Positions 29,016 to 37,792 of a stretch of DNA of 64,000 nt are shown here, in pieces; the first letter of the stretch is position 1; each line of letters starts with the position of its first letter. The position numbers and the translations under genes were made by a program. Source of the stretch: Pirellulaceae bacterium (GTDB lineage: Bacteria > Planctomycetota > Planctomycetia > Pirellulales > Pirellulaceae); NCBI GenBank assembly GCA_026004795.1, contig BPJV01000006.1, positions 1 to 64,000 of the forward strand, written 5' to 3'. The notes below the pieces were generated by a model. The model was not told the DNA's origin, did not search any database, and worked only from the letters and a program-made list of their open reading frames with translations.

Positions 29016-29345
29016 ATGATCAGCAGCGGTGCCCAGCGCGTGCAGTTGTTTGGGCTGATGCTGATCGTCACGACACTGGTACTGGCAGTTACCGCGTTGG
29101 GGACCAACACCCGTGTTGTCCGCATGCGGTCGCCCATGGATCTGTGGGGCGATTGGCATACGGCAGACGTTTCTCCCCCGCCGGAAGGTGGCAGCGACGG
29201 CCTGGCCACCCAGGTGCAATTCGTTCACGTGCATGTCGCGGTACCGTTGGTCATCGTAGGTCTGCTGGGGTTATTGTTGTGGAGTGCACCGGGGCTGCTA
29301 CTTGGTCCATTTCAGCGAAAACGACGGCATCGTCGCGCCCGTTGA
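29016..29345 (+). CDS. Small two-helix membrane protein at the end of the cox series, unknown function
   Basis: 109-residue protein with transmembrane helices at about 9-28 and 74-95, joined by a periplasmic loop with several Trp and Pro residues, and ending in a strongly basic tail (KRRHRRAR). Two His (FVHVHVAV) sit at the start of helix two and could bind metal or heme, but no known motif is complete. GGAG 5 nt upstream supports the start. Location suggests an oxidase assembly or accessory role. No family assignment is possible from sequence alone. Confidence 0.65.
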   Translation: MISSGAQRVQLFGLMLIVTTLVLAVTALGTNTRVVRMRSPMDLWGDWHTADVSPPPEGGSDGLATQVQFVHVHVAVPLVIVGLLGLLLWSAPGLLLGPFQRKRRHRRAR

Positions 29346-29415
29346 GTACTCTGGGGCTCTATTGGGTCTCTCCATCTCCTGATCGAGCGTCTCGTAGTCG
29401 ACTGTTGCAACTTCT

Positions 29416-30255
29416 ATGACAACTGTTACTCATGAATTGACGTTGCCGCCTTTAGGCCCCGATAGCGATGAGATCCTGCAGGTTGCCTGTGAAGCTGCGT
29501 TGGAGGGAGGGCAGATCGTGGCCGGGTTTTTCGCGCAGGAAATCCATTCGCGCAGCAAGGAAGGCGAGGCGAGCTACAACCTGGTGACCGACGCTGATGT
29601 GGCGTCGGAACGAGCGATGGTGGCGAGGATTCGCCGCGCATTTCCCCAGCATGCGATTCTTGCCGAGGAAGAGGCGGCTGGTGCTGGTGTGGCCGACGAC
29701 CTGTGGATCATCGATCCACTGGACGGGACCAATAACTTTGCTCATCACATTCCGCATTTCGCGATTTGTGTGGCCTACTATCGAAACGGCCAGCCGCATT
29801 GCGGTGTCGTTTTCAATCCCGTGCGCGGAGATTGGTATTGGGCGTCGGCAGCGGGGCCTGCCTACCACAATGGGCGCCGTCTTCAAGTATCCGCAGCGAC
29901 GAACTTGTCTCAGGTGTTGGTCGGATGCGGCTTTTTCTATGATCGCGGGGCGATGATGGAGGCCACGCTCAAGTGCATTGCCGAGTTCTTTGGGAAGGAA
30001 ATCCACGGGATTCGGCGATTCGGAACGGCCTCCTTGGATTTCTGCCATGTCGCCTGCGGGGCGTTCGGCGCTTTTTTCGAATATCAGCTGCAACCATGGG
30101 ATTTCGCGGCCGCGCGGCTGATCGTGGAGCGTGCCGGGGGAAAGGTTACCACTGGACGGGGGGAACCACTACCTCTCCGGATGACCAGCGTTCTCGCCAC
30201 CAACACCTATCTGCATGAGCGCTGCCTGGAGATCGTGGCCCGCCACCATCCCTGA
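29416..30255 (+). CDS. Inositol monophosphatase family phosphatase
   Basis: 279-residue Mg-dependent, Li-sensitive-type sugar phosphatase. The metal and catalytic motifs are LAEEE (82-86), IIDPLDGTNNF (98-108) and WDFAAARLIVERAGG near the C-terminus. GVVFNPVRGDWYWA and GSASLD-like GTASLDFCHVACG are typical too. The family acts on inositol-1-phosphate, histidinol phosphate, fructose-1,6-bisphosphate or 3'-phosphoadenosine phosphates. Sequence does not separate these here. It follows the cox genes after 70 bp but has no clear functional tie. It converges with a sulfatase, with 20 bp between stops. No strong ribosome binding site is seen before the ATG. Confidence 0.92.
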   Translation: MTTVTHELTLPPLGPDSDEILQVACEAALEGGQIVAGFFAQEIHSRSKEGEASYNLVTDADVASERAMVARIRRAFPQHAILAEEEAAGAGVADDLWIIDPLDGTNNFAHHIPHFAICVAYYRNGQPHCGVVFNPVRGDWYWASAAGPAYHNGRRLQVSAATNLSQVLVGCGFFYDRGAMMEATLKCIAEFFGKEIHGIRRFGTASLDFCHVACGAFGAFFEYQLQPWDFAAARLIVERAGGKVTTGRGEPLPLRMTSVLATNTYLHERCLEIVARHHP

Positions 30256-30275
30256 TGGATACTCGCGGCTGCGCC

Positions 30276-31820
30276 TTAACGCGGACCGGCAGCGTTCATG
30301 CGGTATGCCGCACGGTCCATCCCCGGAGTCGTCCCGCGAAATGCTTCACCGGCGATGGGCAGACGTCGCCCGGTCTGGCGGTCAAAAGCATCCGCAGACA
30401 AGCGATCCGGTACACTATCGCCAGTTTGTTCCATCCATTGATCCAGGATCCCGCGCAAACGTTGGAGTTCGTCTTCATAGCGAGGATCGTGAACGAGATT
30501 GTTCAGTTGCCAAGGATCTGCATCGACGAGATACAATTCCTCGGCCGGTCGCGGAGCGCGCAGTACGTCGCGCTGTGCCGCAGTTAACGAACTGCTATCA
30601 CGCTGATCGAGCAGGGAACGATGGGAGGGGGAGCGAACCGAATCGGCAGGCCCCTGCCACGGGTATTGCGGACGGAAATTGCGAATGTACAAGAATCGAC
30701 CATCTCGCACCGCGCGGCCATGGGCCTCATAGTCATGCCAGTTGTGCTCGGAGAATGCATATCGACGAACCTCCGCGCGGGGGTCGGTAAACGTTGGTTG
30801 CAGAGCGATACCCTGCATGGATGCGGAAGGTGCGATGTTGGCAGCAGCCAGGATCGTGGGAGCCAGATCGATGCTACTGACCAGCGACGGGCAGGTGGCA
30901 GCTTCCTTGATCTCACGTGGCCAATGGGCGATCAGCGCCGTCTTCATCCCGGAATCATGGAGGCGCGTCTTGGCGCGGGGGAAAGGTCGGCCATTGTCCG
31001 CCAGGACCAAAATTAACGTATTCTCCAATGCTTGTTGACGACGCAGCTCCTCGACAACTTCTCCTACGAAATGATCGAATCGCGTGACTTCATTGTAATA
31101 GGAAGCCAAATCCCGGCGCGTGGCGTCGTCGTCGATCAGATACGGAGGTACTACTACGTCTTGCGGATCATGCCTGGGACCATATCGGGCAGTATCCCAT
31201 TGCGTGTCGCCATCCCAATCGCGGTGCGCATCGTAGGCGGCGAACCAGGCGAAGAACGGGCGATTCTGAGGACGTTCCACGAGATGTTTCACCCAATTGG
31301 CATGTCCGCCGCTGTTGCCGCGAGTCCGCCCCGGATCGATCACATCAAAGGCGGGAGGACGAGCCTGTTCGCCGACCTGCGGATCCACCGACATGTGGTT
31401 CTTGCCGCACAGAATGGAATAGTAGCCAGCCTCCCGTAGCAACTCGGGAAACCACGGAATATTCGATGCGATAGGCAGATGCAGTTCGGCCGCGCGGCCA
31501 AGGTTGTGAGGATAGCGTCCCGTGATGATACTCGACCGCGAGGGACTGCAACTGCTGGCCGTCAGGTAGGCATTGGTATAGCGAATTCCATGGTTGGCCA
31601 GATCATCGATATTCGGAGTGCGAGCCGCGGGATTGCCGTAGCATCCGAAGTCGTTCCAATTCACGTCGTCGGCGATGAATACGATGATGTTGGGGCGCTC
31701 CGGGGTGTGGGCCATAGCCGTTACGCTGTGCAGGCTGGGGCCCCGGAATACTGCCATCAGCAGAAGCATGAACCAGAGAGTGCTGAGTGGTTGATGAAGC
31801 AACCGCCATCGCTGTTGCAT
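30276..31820 (-). CDS. Secreted type I sulfatase (formylglycine-dependent)
   Basis: 514-residue sulfatase. The start at 31820 has AGGAG 6 nt upstream; the frame opens 21 nt earlier without one. A signal peptide (about 14-38) leads into NIIVFIADDVNWNDFGCYG, the metal-binding start. CSPSR (91-95) is the perfect formylglycine consensus with Cys91. Later blocks LADNGRPFPRAKT and EELYLVDADPWQLNNL are typical of the heparan N-sulfatase (sulfamidase)-like subgroup, since the DNG is followed by PFPRAKT. The sulfamidase-like assignment is inferred from that motif, and the real substrate may differ. It is the third sulfatase in the window and is not clustered with the other two. Confidence 0.92.
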   Translation of the reverse strand: MQQRWRLLHQPLSTLWFMLLLMAVFRGPSLHSVTAMAHTPERPNIIVFIADDVNWNDFGCYGNPAARTPNIDDLANHGIRYTNAYLTASSCSPSRSSIITGRYPHNLGRAAELHLPIASNIPWFPELLREAGYYSILCGKNHMSVDPQVGEQARPPAFDVIDPGRTRGNSGGHANWVKHLVERPQNRPFFAWFAAYDAHRDWDGDTQWDTARYGPRHDPQDVVVPPYLIDDDATRRDLASYYNEVTRFDHFVGEVVEELRRQQALENTLILVLADNGRPFPRAKTRLHDSGMKTALIAHWPREIKEAATCPSLVSSIDLAPTILAAANIAPSASMQGIALQPTFTDPRAEVRRYAFSEHNWHDYEAHGRAVRDGRFLYIRNFRPQYPWQGPADSVRSPSHRSLLDQRDSSSLTAAQRDVLRAPRPAEELYLVDADPWQLNNLVHDPRYEDELQRLRGILDQWMEQTGDSVPDRLSADAFDRQTGRRLPIAGEAFRGTTPGMDRAAYRMNAAGPR

Positions 31821-32268
31821 GTGCTGCTCCTTAAAAGTCAAAGAAGGGGTAGGTGCTGGTCGCAGTTTTCCGCTCGGTCAAACATCTCAAGGAGAACTGC
31901 GGCGCCGGTGCATTCAGCCGGGGGCAAAAACGGGATGTAGGATTCCAGTTCCTGGGGCGTCGTCGTTAATCGACGGTGTCCCAATCGCTTGGGCTTTTCG
32001 TACTGCCTGGAGGGCCGTCATGAGGCGGTGCCACTAGGACTTCCTCCTTACGCATTTTCTGGGGGATCCTGGGTGTGGTCGTACCAGGGGTGGGCCCAAA
32101 CGTAGCTGGCCACTCAGTACTCAGGAAAAACTACACAGGAAAACGAAATGTCCTCGCTGCACTGCTCCCGGCCGCACTGCGCAAGGCGCCTCCACTGACG
32201 CCGGGCAAGGCGGTGGGGCAAACACGGCAAACGATGATCGTTCGCCATGCGTGAGGCTAACAATGCGG
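31821..32268. other. Intergenic region between sulfatase and Trx/PDZ gene
   Basis: No gene seen. A short hairpin CCCAA-N4-TTGGG followed by CTTTT at 31980-31998 looks like a weak terminator for the + strand, but no + strand gene ends nearby. The rest has no motif I recognise. Confidence 0.4.
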
Positions 32269-33645
32269 CTACGGCTGGAGGGGGAGCTCGATCTTCAGAC
32301 GCTTGCCATCACGTAGCAAATCGAGCTGAACTCTTTCTCCAGGCCGATGATGGCGCAGCGCGTACTCGAAAATGGCGGCTTCGCTGGCCAAATCGCGTCG
32401 GCCATCGTAAGCCAGTAGTACGTCACCGACGCGGATACCTTGTCGCTTTGCCGTCCCGTGTGCGCCGTATTGTCCTACACTCTTCACTCGTAAAGCCATT
32501 CCAGCGCCTGCCTCGGCGGGACGCATTTCCTGGGGCAAACTCTCCAAACGCATTCCCCCCAACGCCATCCGTGACATGGGCCAGCAGCTGACACGCCACG
32601 ATATGTCGTCTCCCCGCCGCCATCCATCGGGAAGCACCAACGTGAGGTCGTGCACTTGCTGGTTCCTGCGGACCGAAAGTGCGATTTCTCCGCCGCTCAT
32701 CGGGACCTGGTGCAAGACCCACTGGGCATCGGCCATCGACAGCAGCGGTTGCCCCTCCATCGACTCGATGTCGTCGCCAGGCTGTAGTCCGCTGGCGGCC
32801 GCTGGCGTGTCGGCCACGATGGCTTGGACTCGGGCGCGGAACTTGGGATCGAGAACCAGGCCGATCGACTTGGGGTGAGGATAGGGATAAACCAGCTCGT
32901 AGGGCAACGGTTTGCCGGCGTGCCAGTAATACTCACGGCGCGCATCCCCGATTTGGTGACAGTGGATGCAGCTCTTGGCCACCTCCCCCTCGTAATCGAG
33001 CTGGTTGGAATAACGATCCTTCAGCGAGGGGTAGAGTTCCGGGCGAGAAAACTCGAGGGGCGTCCCTCGCTTTCCTGCCACCAACTGGGCAACCTTCTCG
33101 CGATCTTGCAGATAACGCTGGTGCATTTCCAAAGCACCTTTTAATGCCTCTGCCAATCCCTCCAGGGATACGTCACCAATCCATTCGGTACGATGAGATC
33201 GAGTACCGAACCGACCATAGATCATCTTTTCAGCATTAAGCATGAACACGGCGAAGGACTGATCCGTGTCATATTGAAAAAGGTCCAAGTCCAGGCCGTT
33301 CGTACCGACAACGCGAACGCACACAAACTGATCAAGCAAGGGGCGAACGATGGGGTGCGTATCGACCAGTTCGTCATCCAACTTGACGCATTCCTCGCAG
33401 GGGATGCACCGCAAAACTACCACAATCGGTTTGGACTCCTGGCGTGCTCTGGCGTAAGCCGTCGGCAAGTCATTGTACAGCCAGAACCCTTCCGCTTCGA
33501 CACGCGCTCGATCGGCACGGACCAGCTCTTCGCGCGATGGACGTTGGGCATGGGACACCGGTACCATCCCGAGGGCAACCACAAACGACGCTAGCCAGAG
33601 AGCCGACAGCTGGTGGCCCCATCGGCTGATTGGTAAGTTCATCAT
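32269..33645 (-). CDS. Secreted thioredoxin-like/heme-site/double-PDZ protein
   Basis: 458-residue exported protein with an uncommon domain string. Signal peptide (about 12-33); thioredoxin-like domain (about 50-180) with the cysteine cluster CIPCEEC (Cys80, 83, 86); a lone CIHCH (226-230) that fits a c-type heme site; then two PDZ domains (about 262-340 and 383-456). No trypsin-like or other protease domain is present. The most plausible role is a periplasmic redox or sensor adaptor binding unfolded or client protein tails; this is inferred. Either ATG 33645 or ATG 33642 could start it, with GAGGAAG upstream. It follows a lipoprotein gene after 93 bp on the same strand. Confidence 0.8.
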   Translation of the reverse strand: MMNLPISRWGHQLSALWLASFVVALGMVPVSHAQRPSREELVRADRARVEAEGFWLYNDLPTAYARARQESKPIVVVLRCIPCEECVKLDDELVDTHPIVRPLLDQFVCVRVVGTNGLDLDLFQYDTDQSFAVFMLNAEKMIYGRFGTRSHRTEWIGDVSLEGLAEALKGALEMHQRYLQDREKVAQLVAGKRGTPLEFSRPELYPSLKDRYSNQLDYEGEVAKSCIHCHQIGDARREYYWHAGKPLPYELVYPYPHPKSIGLVLDPKFRARVQAIVADTPAAASGLQPGDDIESMEGQPLLSMADAQWVLHQVPMSGGEIALSVRRNQQVHDLTLVLPDGWRRGDDISWRVSCWPMSRMALGGMRLESLPQEMRPAEAGAGMALRVKSVGQYGAHGTAKRQGIRVGDVLLAYDGRRDLASEAAIFEYALRHHRPGERVQLDLLRDGKRLKIELPLQP

Positions 33646-33738
33646 GATACTTCCTCGATTCGTGACTATGGTGGGTAAGAGGCAGGCGGAAATGGAGCAA
33701 GGGCAGGCTGGTAAGCGCTAAGATTGTTGAGCCAGAAG

Positions 33739-34173
33739 CTACTTGGTGGTTAACTCGATGGTCCCCATGTCGACTGGTTTTCCTGATTCGACGGTAATCT
33801 TGTACTGCGAACTTTCCGGTTTCGCGTACCTCCCTTTCAACTTGTCTCCTTCAAAAGCCATGCTCAGCGTATTGAGCTTTGGCCAGGAGAAGGTAAGCGT
33901 GTATTCGCCGGGCGGTGCCCCATCGCCGAGCACATAGGTAGAGGCGGCGAATTTTCCTTCTTTGTCAGTCATTGCTTTGGTCTGAGTCGGCTGCGCTTGA
34001 TCCATTCCCGCCACCGGGTGGAAGTCAACGTGCACCCCTTCGGCAGGTTGGCCATCCACCAGGATCTGACCGGTGACCGGTACGGTTTCCTTCCAATTCG
34101 GATTGCGCGAGTTGCAGCCAACGAGGATGAGCAAACCGATCAGCAGGCTGGCGGTCGCTTGACATCTATGCAT
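33739..34173 (-). CDS. Small lipoprotein with transthyretin-like (carboxypeptidase regulatory-like) domain
   Basis: 144-residue exported lipoprotein. A signal peptide ends in LILVGC, a lipobox with Cys20. The remaining beta-rich domain has VTGQILVDGQPAEGVHVDF and PPGEYTLTFSW, features of a transthyretin-like or carboxypeptidase regulatory fold. Such proteins are common in planctomycetes, usually next to a DUF1559 protein as here. The function is unknown, and a cell-surface structural or binding role is likely. AAGGTGG lies about 11 nt upstream of the ATG. It is in line with the DUF1559 gene upstream and the Trx/PDZ gene downstream. Confidence 0.83.
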   Translation of the reverse strand: MHRCQATASLLIGLLILVGCNSRNPNWKETVPVTGQILVDGQPAEGVHVDFHPVAGMDQAQPTQTKAMTDKEGKFAASTYVLGDGAPPGEYTLTFSWPKLNTLSMAFEGDKLKGRYAKPESSQYKITVESGKPVDMGTIELTTK

Positions 34174-34477
34174 TTCTCGAGTCCCACCTTAACGTGACAG
34201 CCACCAAGAGGTTCACATCGAACCGATCGAACAAGCTAGTTTATCCGAAAACTGTCGCCCGCGCATCGATCGTCTCCGGAAATCGAGCGGACGAGAATCG
34301 GGGTAGCGGTAGTAAATGCCGTAGCCCTCACCGATGGCCACGACGCCGTTTGGCGTTTTCCCTTCTCCGACCAAATAAATCGTCCGGCGATGGACAGCAT
34401 CGGCCTGCCTATCGCCGGCGAGGAAGCACGCCACTGAACGGGTGCACCCGTCCGAGGTCCAGATGCCACGAATTGCG
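34174..34477. other. Intergenic region between DUF1559 and lipoprotein genes
   Basis: No coding gene is supported. Overlapping reverse-strand open frames of 77-99 codons have neither family resemblance nor ribosome binding sites. The lipoprotein promoter or read-through from the DUF1559 gene must pass here. Confidence 0.45.
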
Positions 34478-35497
34478 CTACTGAGGAATCTGGAAGACCT
34501 CGCCTTTGGCACGAGTGATTAGTGAGGCGATTACAAAAGCATCCGTATTCTCGCTGAGGAACTGGACGGAGCCATCGACCAACCCGAAATGAGCTCCCCC
34601 GGTATGGAAGCTATGGAAACTTCGCCCCCGAATGTTGGTGCAATTGATTCCACAAGGCCCTTCCTGAAGGTACGGAGCAGGATTGTTGGGATCGTAGCTG
34701 GAAGGATACAGGGCACCGCTAATCCAATTCTCACCGTTGAGCAGGTCGCCCCATCCGCCGCCATTGGTGGGAATCAACATGCTGTTGAGGGCTGAGGCAG
34801 GTTGGGTGCCAACATAGATCTGAGCTCCGCCAGTGCGTTCACCGACCATGACCGTGTTCGACGTGCCGTCGGTGATCGTGGCGATCTTGCCGGACCGATT
34901 GCTGCCGTACACGCCCCATACTTGCATCACGCCTTCCCGGTTTCCGCCGGCATTTCCGGCGTACGCAACATTAGCAAAAACACCGCGAACCCCTGTGGTG
35001 GCAATGTAATCCGACTCCGCGGCTTCCCAAGTCACCGGCAACCCCGCTCCCGATGCATCTCCTTGATAGGTTTCACCGACTGCATGGGGCGCCGATGGAC
35101 AGTGGAAGGCAGCCAGCGGCGTCTTGATGACCTGCACATTGTTCTGAGCAATCGGTCCTAGTTCATTCATCGGCGGGTAACGCTTGTCGTACTGATTGTA
35201 CAGGTTGCCCTGTTCCAAATAGGGAAGAATCGCGATTCCCCACACGCTCCCATTGGCCGCGGGAACGTTGGTGCCGCCGGGGATCGTCAGCCACCAGGCC
35301 ATGGGCAACGTCTTGTAAGTGCTTTCATAGTTCAAGATCGCCAATCCGATCTGTTTCAAATTGTTGCTGCACTGCATTCGTCTGGCCGCCTCGCGCGCCG
35401 CTTGCACGGCCGGTAGCAACAGGCCGACAAGAATGCCGATAATTGCGATTACCACCAGAAGTTCGACCAACGTAAACCCTCGTTTTCGACTACGCAT
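34478..35497 (-). CDS. DUF1559 protein with type IV pilin-like N-terminal methylation signal
   Basis: 339-residue protein of the planctomycete DUF1559 family. The prepilin signal KRGFTLVELLVVIAIIGIL starts at residue about 5, with processing expected after Gly and methylation of Phe. LPAVQAAREAARRMQC follows, the classic entry to DUF1559. The C-terminus has the family HTGGAHFGLVDGSVQFLS. AAAGGGC is 7 nt before ATG 35497 but only 1 nt before ATG 35503, so I choose the former. The protein is probably a pseudopilin assembled or exported by a type II secretion-like system. Function is unknown. Genomes of this group often have many copies. Confidence 0.93.
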   Translation of the reverse strand: MRSRKRGFTLVELLVVIAIIGILVGLLLPAVQAAREAARRMQCSNNLKQIGLAILNYESTYKTLPMAWWLTIPGGTNVPAANGSVWGIAILPYLEQGNLYNQYDKRYPPMNELGPIAQNNVQVIKTPLAAFHCPSAPHAVGETYQGDASGAGLPVTWEAAESDYIATTGVRGVFANVAYAGNAGGNREGVMQVWGVYGSNRSGKIATITDGTSNTVMVGERTGGAQIYVGTQPASALNSMLIPTNGGGWGDLLNGENWISGALYPSSYDPNNPAPYLQEGPCGINCTNIRGRSFHSFHTGGAHFGLVDGSVQFLSENTDAFVIASLITRAKGEVFQIPQ

Positions 35498-35758
35498 AGC
35501 CATGCCCTTTGAAGAGAGAACAGGATAGAAGATCCTTATACGGAACGGAATTGCTGTTCGGTCGTGAATTGGCGGTCATGTTGACAAGGCATAAGAAGCA
35601 TCGTCCAGTGTACCATGGTGAGGGAGCAAAATCACGTCCGTGACACCATTGCCGACGCAAGGTACGCCATTAAATTCCTCGATGGCTTGATGAAGCCATT
35701 GTTATCTCCGGGGGCGGTTGTTCCCCTGCCTGTAAAGCTTCGTTGGGTACCGGAGTGC

Positions 35759-37444
35759 CTAGGGGGCGTCTACCCGGGCGAACTCTGGACGTCCGGACTC
35801 GAGGCGAAACTCGAGTTGTTGCGCTCCGAGCGAACTCAACCAAGCGGCGACCGCTTCGCCGCTGGCCTCGAATCGCCCGACCGGCACCCAGTTCACGTAG
35901 ACGACTGCCATGGCATCTGGCGACGTGGTTTCCGTATCCAGCCGCAGGTCCTGCACCCGCTCGGCCACTGGCGGCGGTATCTGCGGCGAGGCGAGCACTC
36001 TCAGTCGCTCGGCGGGCATGCGGCAGCGCACGGTGATCGATGGCGGCAAGTCCGGACGCTTGTCAACGAAAGGCAGCACGTCCGGCAGAATGAACACCTC
36101 GGTGGAAATGACCAGTGGCGATTCCGCCCCCACGTCGTATTCCAGCTCAACGAAATGTGCCGTCCACCCCTGGTCTTTCGTGTCCAAGGGAACGTCCATA
36201 CGCGCCGCAGGAGATAGCTCTCGCGCTTGGAAAGCCGGGCCGATCGTCTCCAAACGGAAGTCGCGGGCAGAGGGATTGTGGCACCAGTAGAGACGTGCCG
36301 CGATCGGCTGCTGGTCACTGCGGATGGACAGCATCCCATCGTCGTTCAACTGCCAACTGACTTCCGGTAACGGCCTTTCTTGCAGGATGGCGACGTACCA
36401 TGCGATCAAGGTCTGCAGGGCATTGCCGCGTTTGAGCGAGTGGTCATCGTTGGCGACATAGCGGATTAGTTTCGGCCCCGGAAGGGAGTCGTAGTAATAA
36501 TGGGATGAATCGGGGGGGAAGAATTGATCGCCTGCCGCATTCAAGATCAGCTTGGGCATCGTCAAACGCTGGCGGTAGGCGTAAGGGTCGACCAAGCGAA
36601 TCAGATCCGGCATCCGGGGATGGCCAATTTTCTGAGTAATCCCATGTTCCACGTAATCGCCGACGGCAGGTGCCCAGAAGCCATACGCGGCGAAGTGATG
36701 GCGTATGTTGGGCTCCACGTTGAGCACGTCGATCACGATCGGTGCAATGGCACGCACCCGAGGATCCATCGCCCCTGTCAACCAAGTCGTCCAGCCTCGC
36801 TTCGATGCCCCGGCGACGACGAATCGTTCCAGCGGCGGGAGCGCGTCATCCTGATCGGCTAGTAGTTGCAAAACGTCCATCGCGCGCACCGCCGCCTTGA
36901 CCATGGCATTGCGTGCCGGCCAACGCGGGTCGCCCGTCTCCAGGAATTGATTCCAGGTGTAAGCGATCAAGTCGTCTTCGGTACGTGGAACACCATCGCC
37001 ATGAAACTCCAACGGCTGGTTGGGAACCATTTTCACTTCCGCCACCAGCGTGTTGCTTGCTCGTGCAATCGTTTGCAAGCGCCCGTCGGGGCCTGAGGGG
37101 GCCTCGTTTCGATTGGAGCCGCCCCCGATCCACAGCAGGGCCGTGGAGGACCGAGTTGCCGGGGGAACGGCAACGGTCAACCAGTGCTTCCAGGTCGTCC
37201 GATTGACCTCCTGCTCCGTTAACCAATTCTGCGACACGAATTCGATCACCAGGCTTCTGCCCGCTGCAGATGATTGGTCGGACACGACTTTCCATTGAAA
37301 TGCCTCGTCCGGTTGCGCAACATACGCGTCGATCGGCGTGCGTTCGAAGGCCTGATGTTGGGCCCAGGCCGCCGTGGCGAGCCACCACGCGGCCAATCCC
37401 GCCAGCCAAACACTACTACGCATCCGCTGCAGCGAGTGCCTCAT
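35759..37444 (-). CDS. PhoPQ-activated pathogenicity-related (PqaA) family alpha/beta hydrolase
   Basis: 561-residue exported hydrolase-fold protein. The start at 37444 is supported by AGGAG 8 nt upstream and a signal peptide cleaving after AAWA (about 28); the longer open frame to 37564 lacks both. The family signature is GASKRGWTTWLTG with predicted nucleophile Ser214 in GxSxxG. A likely Asp lies in LNAAGDQFFPPD and a His in VANDDHSL, completing a triad. The Salmonella-type PqaA name reflects regulation there, and no biochemical activity is established. The divergent pectate lyase gene suggests polysaccharide breakdown as a context. Confidence 0.88.
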   Translation of the reverse strand: MRHSLQRMRSSVWLAGLAAWWLATAAWAQHQAFERTPIDAYVAQPDEAFQWKVVSDQSSAAGRSLVIEFVSQNWLTEQEVNRTTWKHWLTVAVPPATRSSTALLWIGGGSNRNEAPSGPDGRLQTIARASNTLVAEVKMVPNQPLEFHGDGVPRTEDDLIAYTWNQFLETGDPRWPARNAMVKAAVRAMDVLQLLADQDDALPPLERFVVAGASKRGWTTWLTGAMDPRVRAIAPIVIDVLNVEPNIRHHFAAYGFWAPAVGDYVEHGITQKIGHPRMPDLIRLVDPYAYRQRLTMPKLILNAAGDQFFPPDSSHYYYDSLPGPKLIRYVANDDHSLKRGNALQTLIAWYVAILQERPLPEVSWQLNDDGMLSIRSDQQPIAARLYWCHNPSARDFRLETIGPAFQARELSPAARMDVPLDTKDQGWTAHFVELEYDVGAESPLVISTEVFILPDVLPFVDKRPDLPPSITVRCRMPAERLRVLASPQIPPPVAERVQDLRLDTETTSPDAMAVVYVNWVPVGRFEASGEAVAAWLSSLGAQQLEFRLESGRPEFARVDAP

Positions 37445-37792
37445 ACTTGGTTCTCCTGAAAAAGTTGGTGCGCGGACTGAACGTAGGCCGCCCACGTTTG
37501 TCGGAACTCTCAGTAAGATAGCCATTGGAATCATCATTGTATCGCGGCCAGGTAAAGAATTCATAAATTTGTACGGTAGCGGTATCCGGCTAGGAGCAGG
37601 TCAGGGTGCGGAGTGGGTGACGGGCCATGCACGGTCCGGCGCAGGGCCGTTGAGGGTGGCCGTCGGGCGCATGCCGGCGTCGGATGGAGGTGGCTGGCCA
37701 CGAAACCAGGGTGGCGGTCGGCGGGTTTACCTTGCTGTTACCGTTTCGTTATCCTACCGTTGCCGTTTCGTTACCCTACTACGGAGCACTCA
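37445..37792. other. Divergent spacer between PqaA and pectate lyase genes
   Basis: Contains the tandem repeat at 37737-37780, close to the pectate lyase start. No other motif is evident. Confidence 0.45.
37737..37780. repeat. Two tandem 22-bp imperfect repeats
   Basis: GTTACCGTTTCGTTATCCTACC (37737-37758) is followed directly by a copy differing at three positions (37759-37780). The repeat ends 12 bp before the pectate lyase start codon, so it would lie in the leader or at the promoter. Confidence 0.7.

Noticed and set aside
34213-34512. 99-codon reverse-strand open frame between DUF1559 and lipoprotein genes
   Set aside because: It overlaps the DUF1559 C-terminus in another frame and lacks any recognisable feature.
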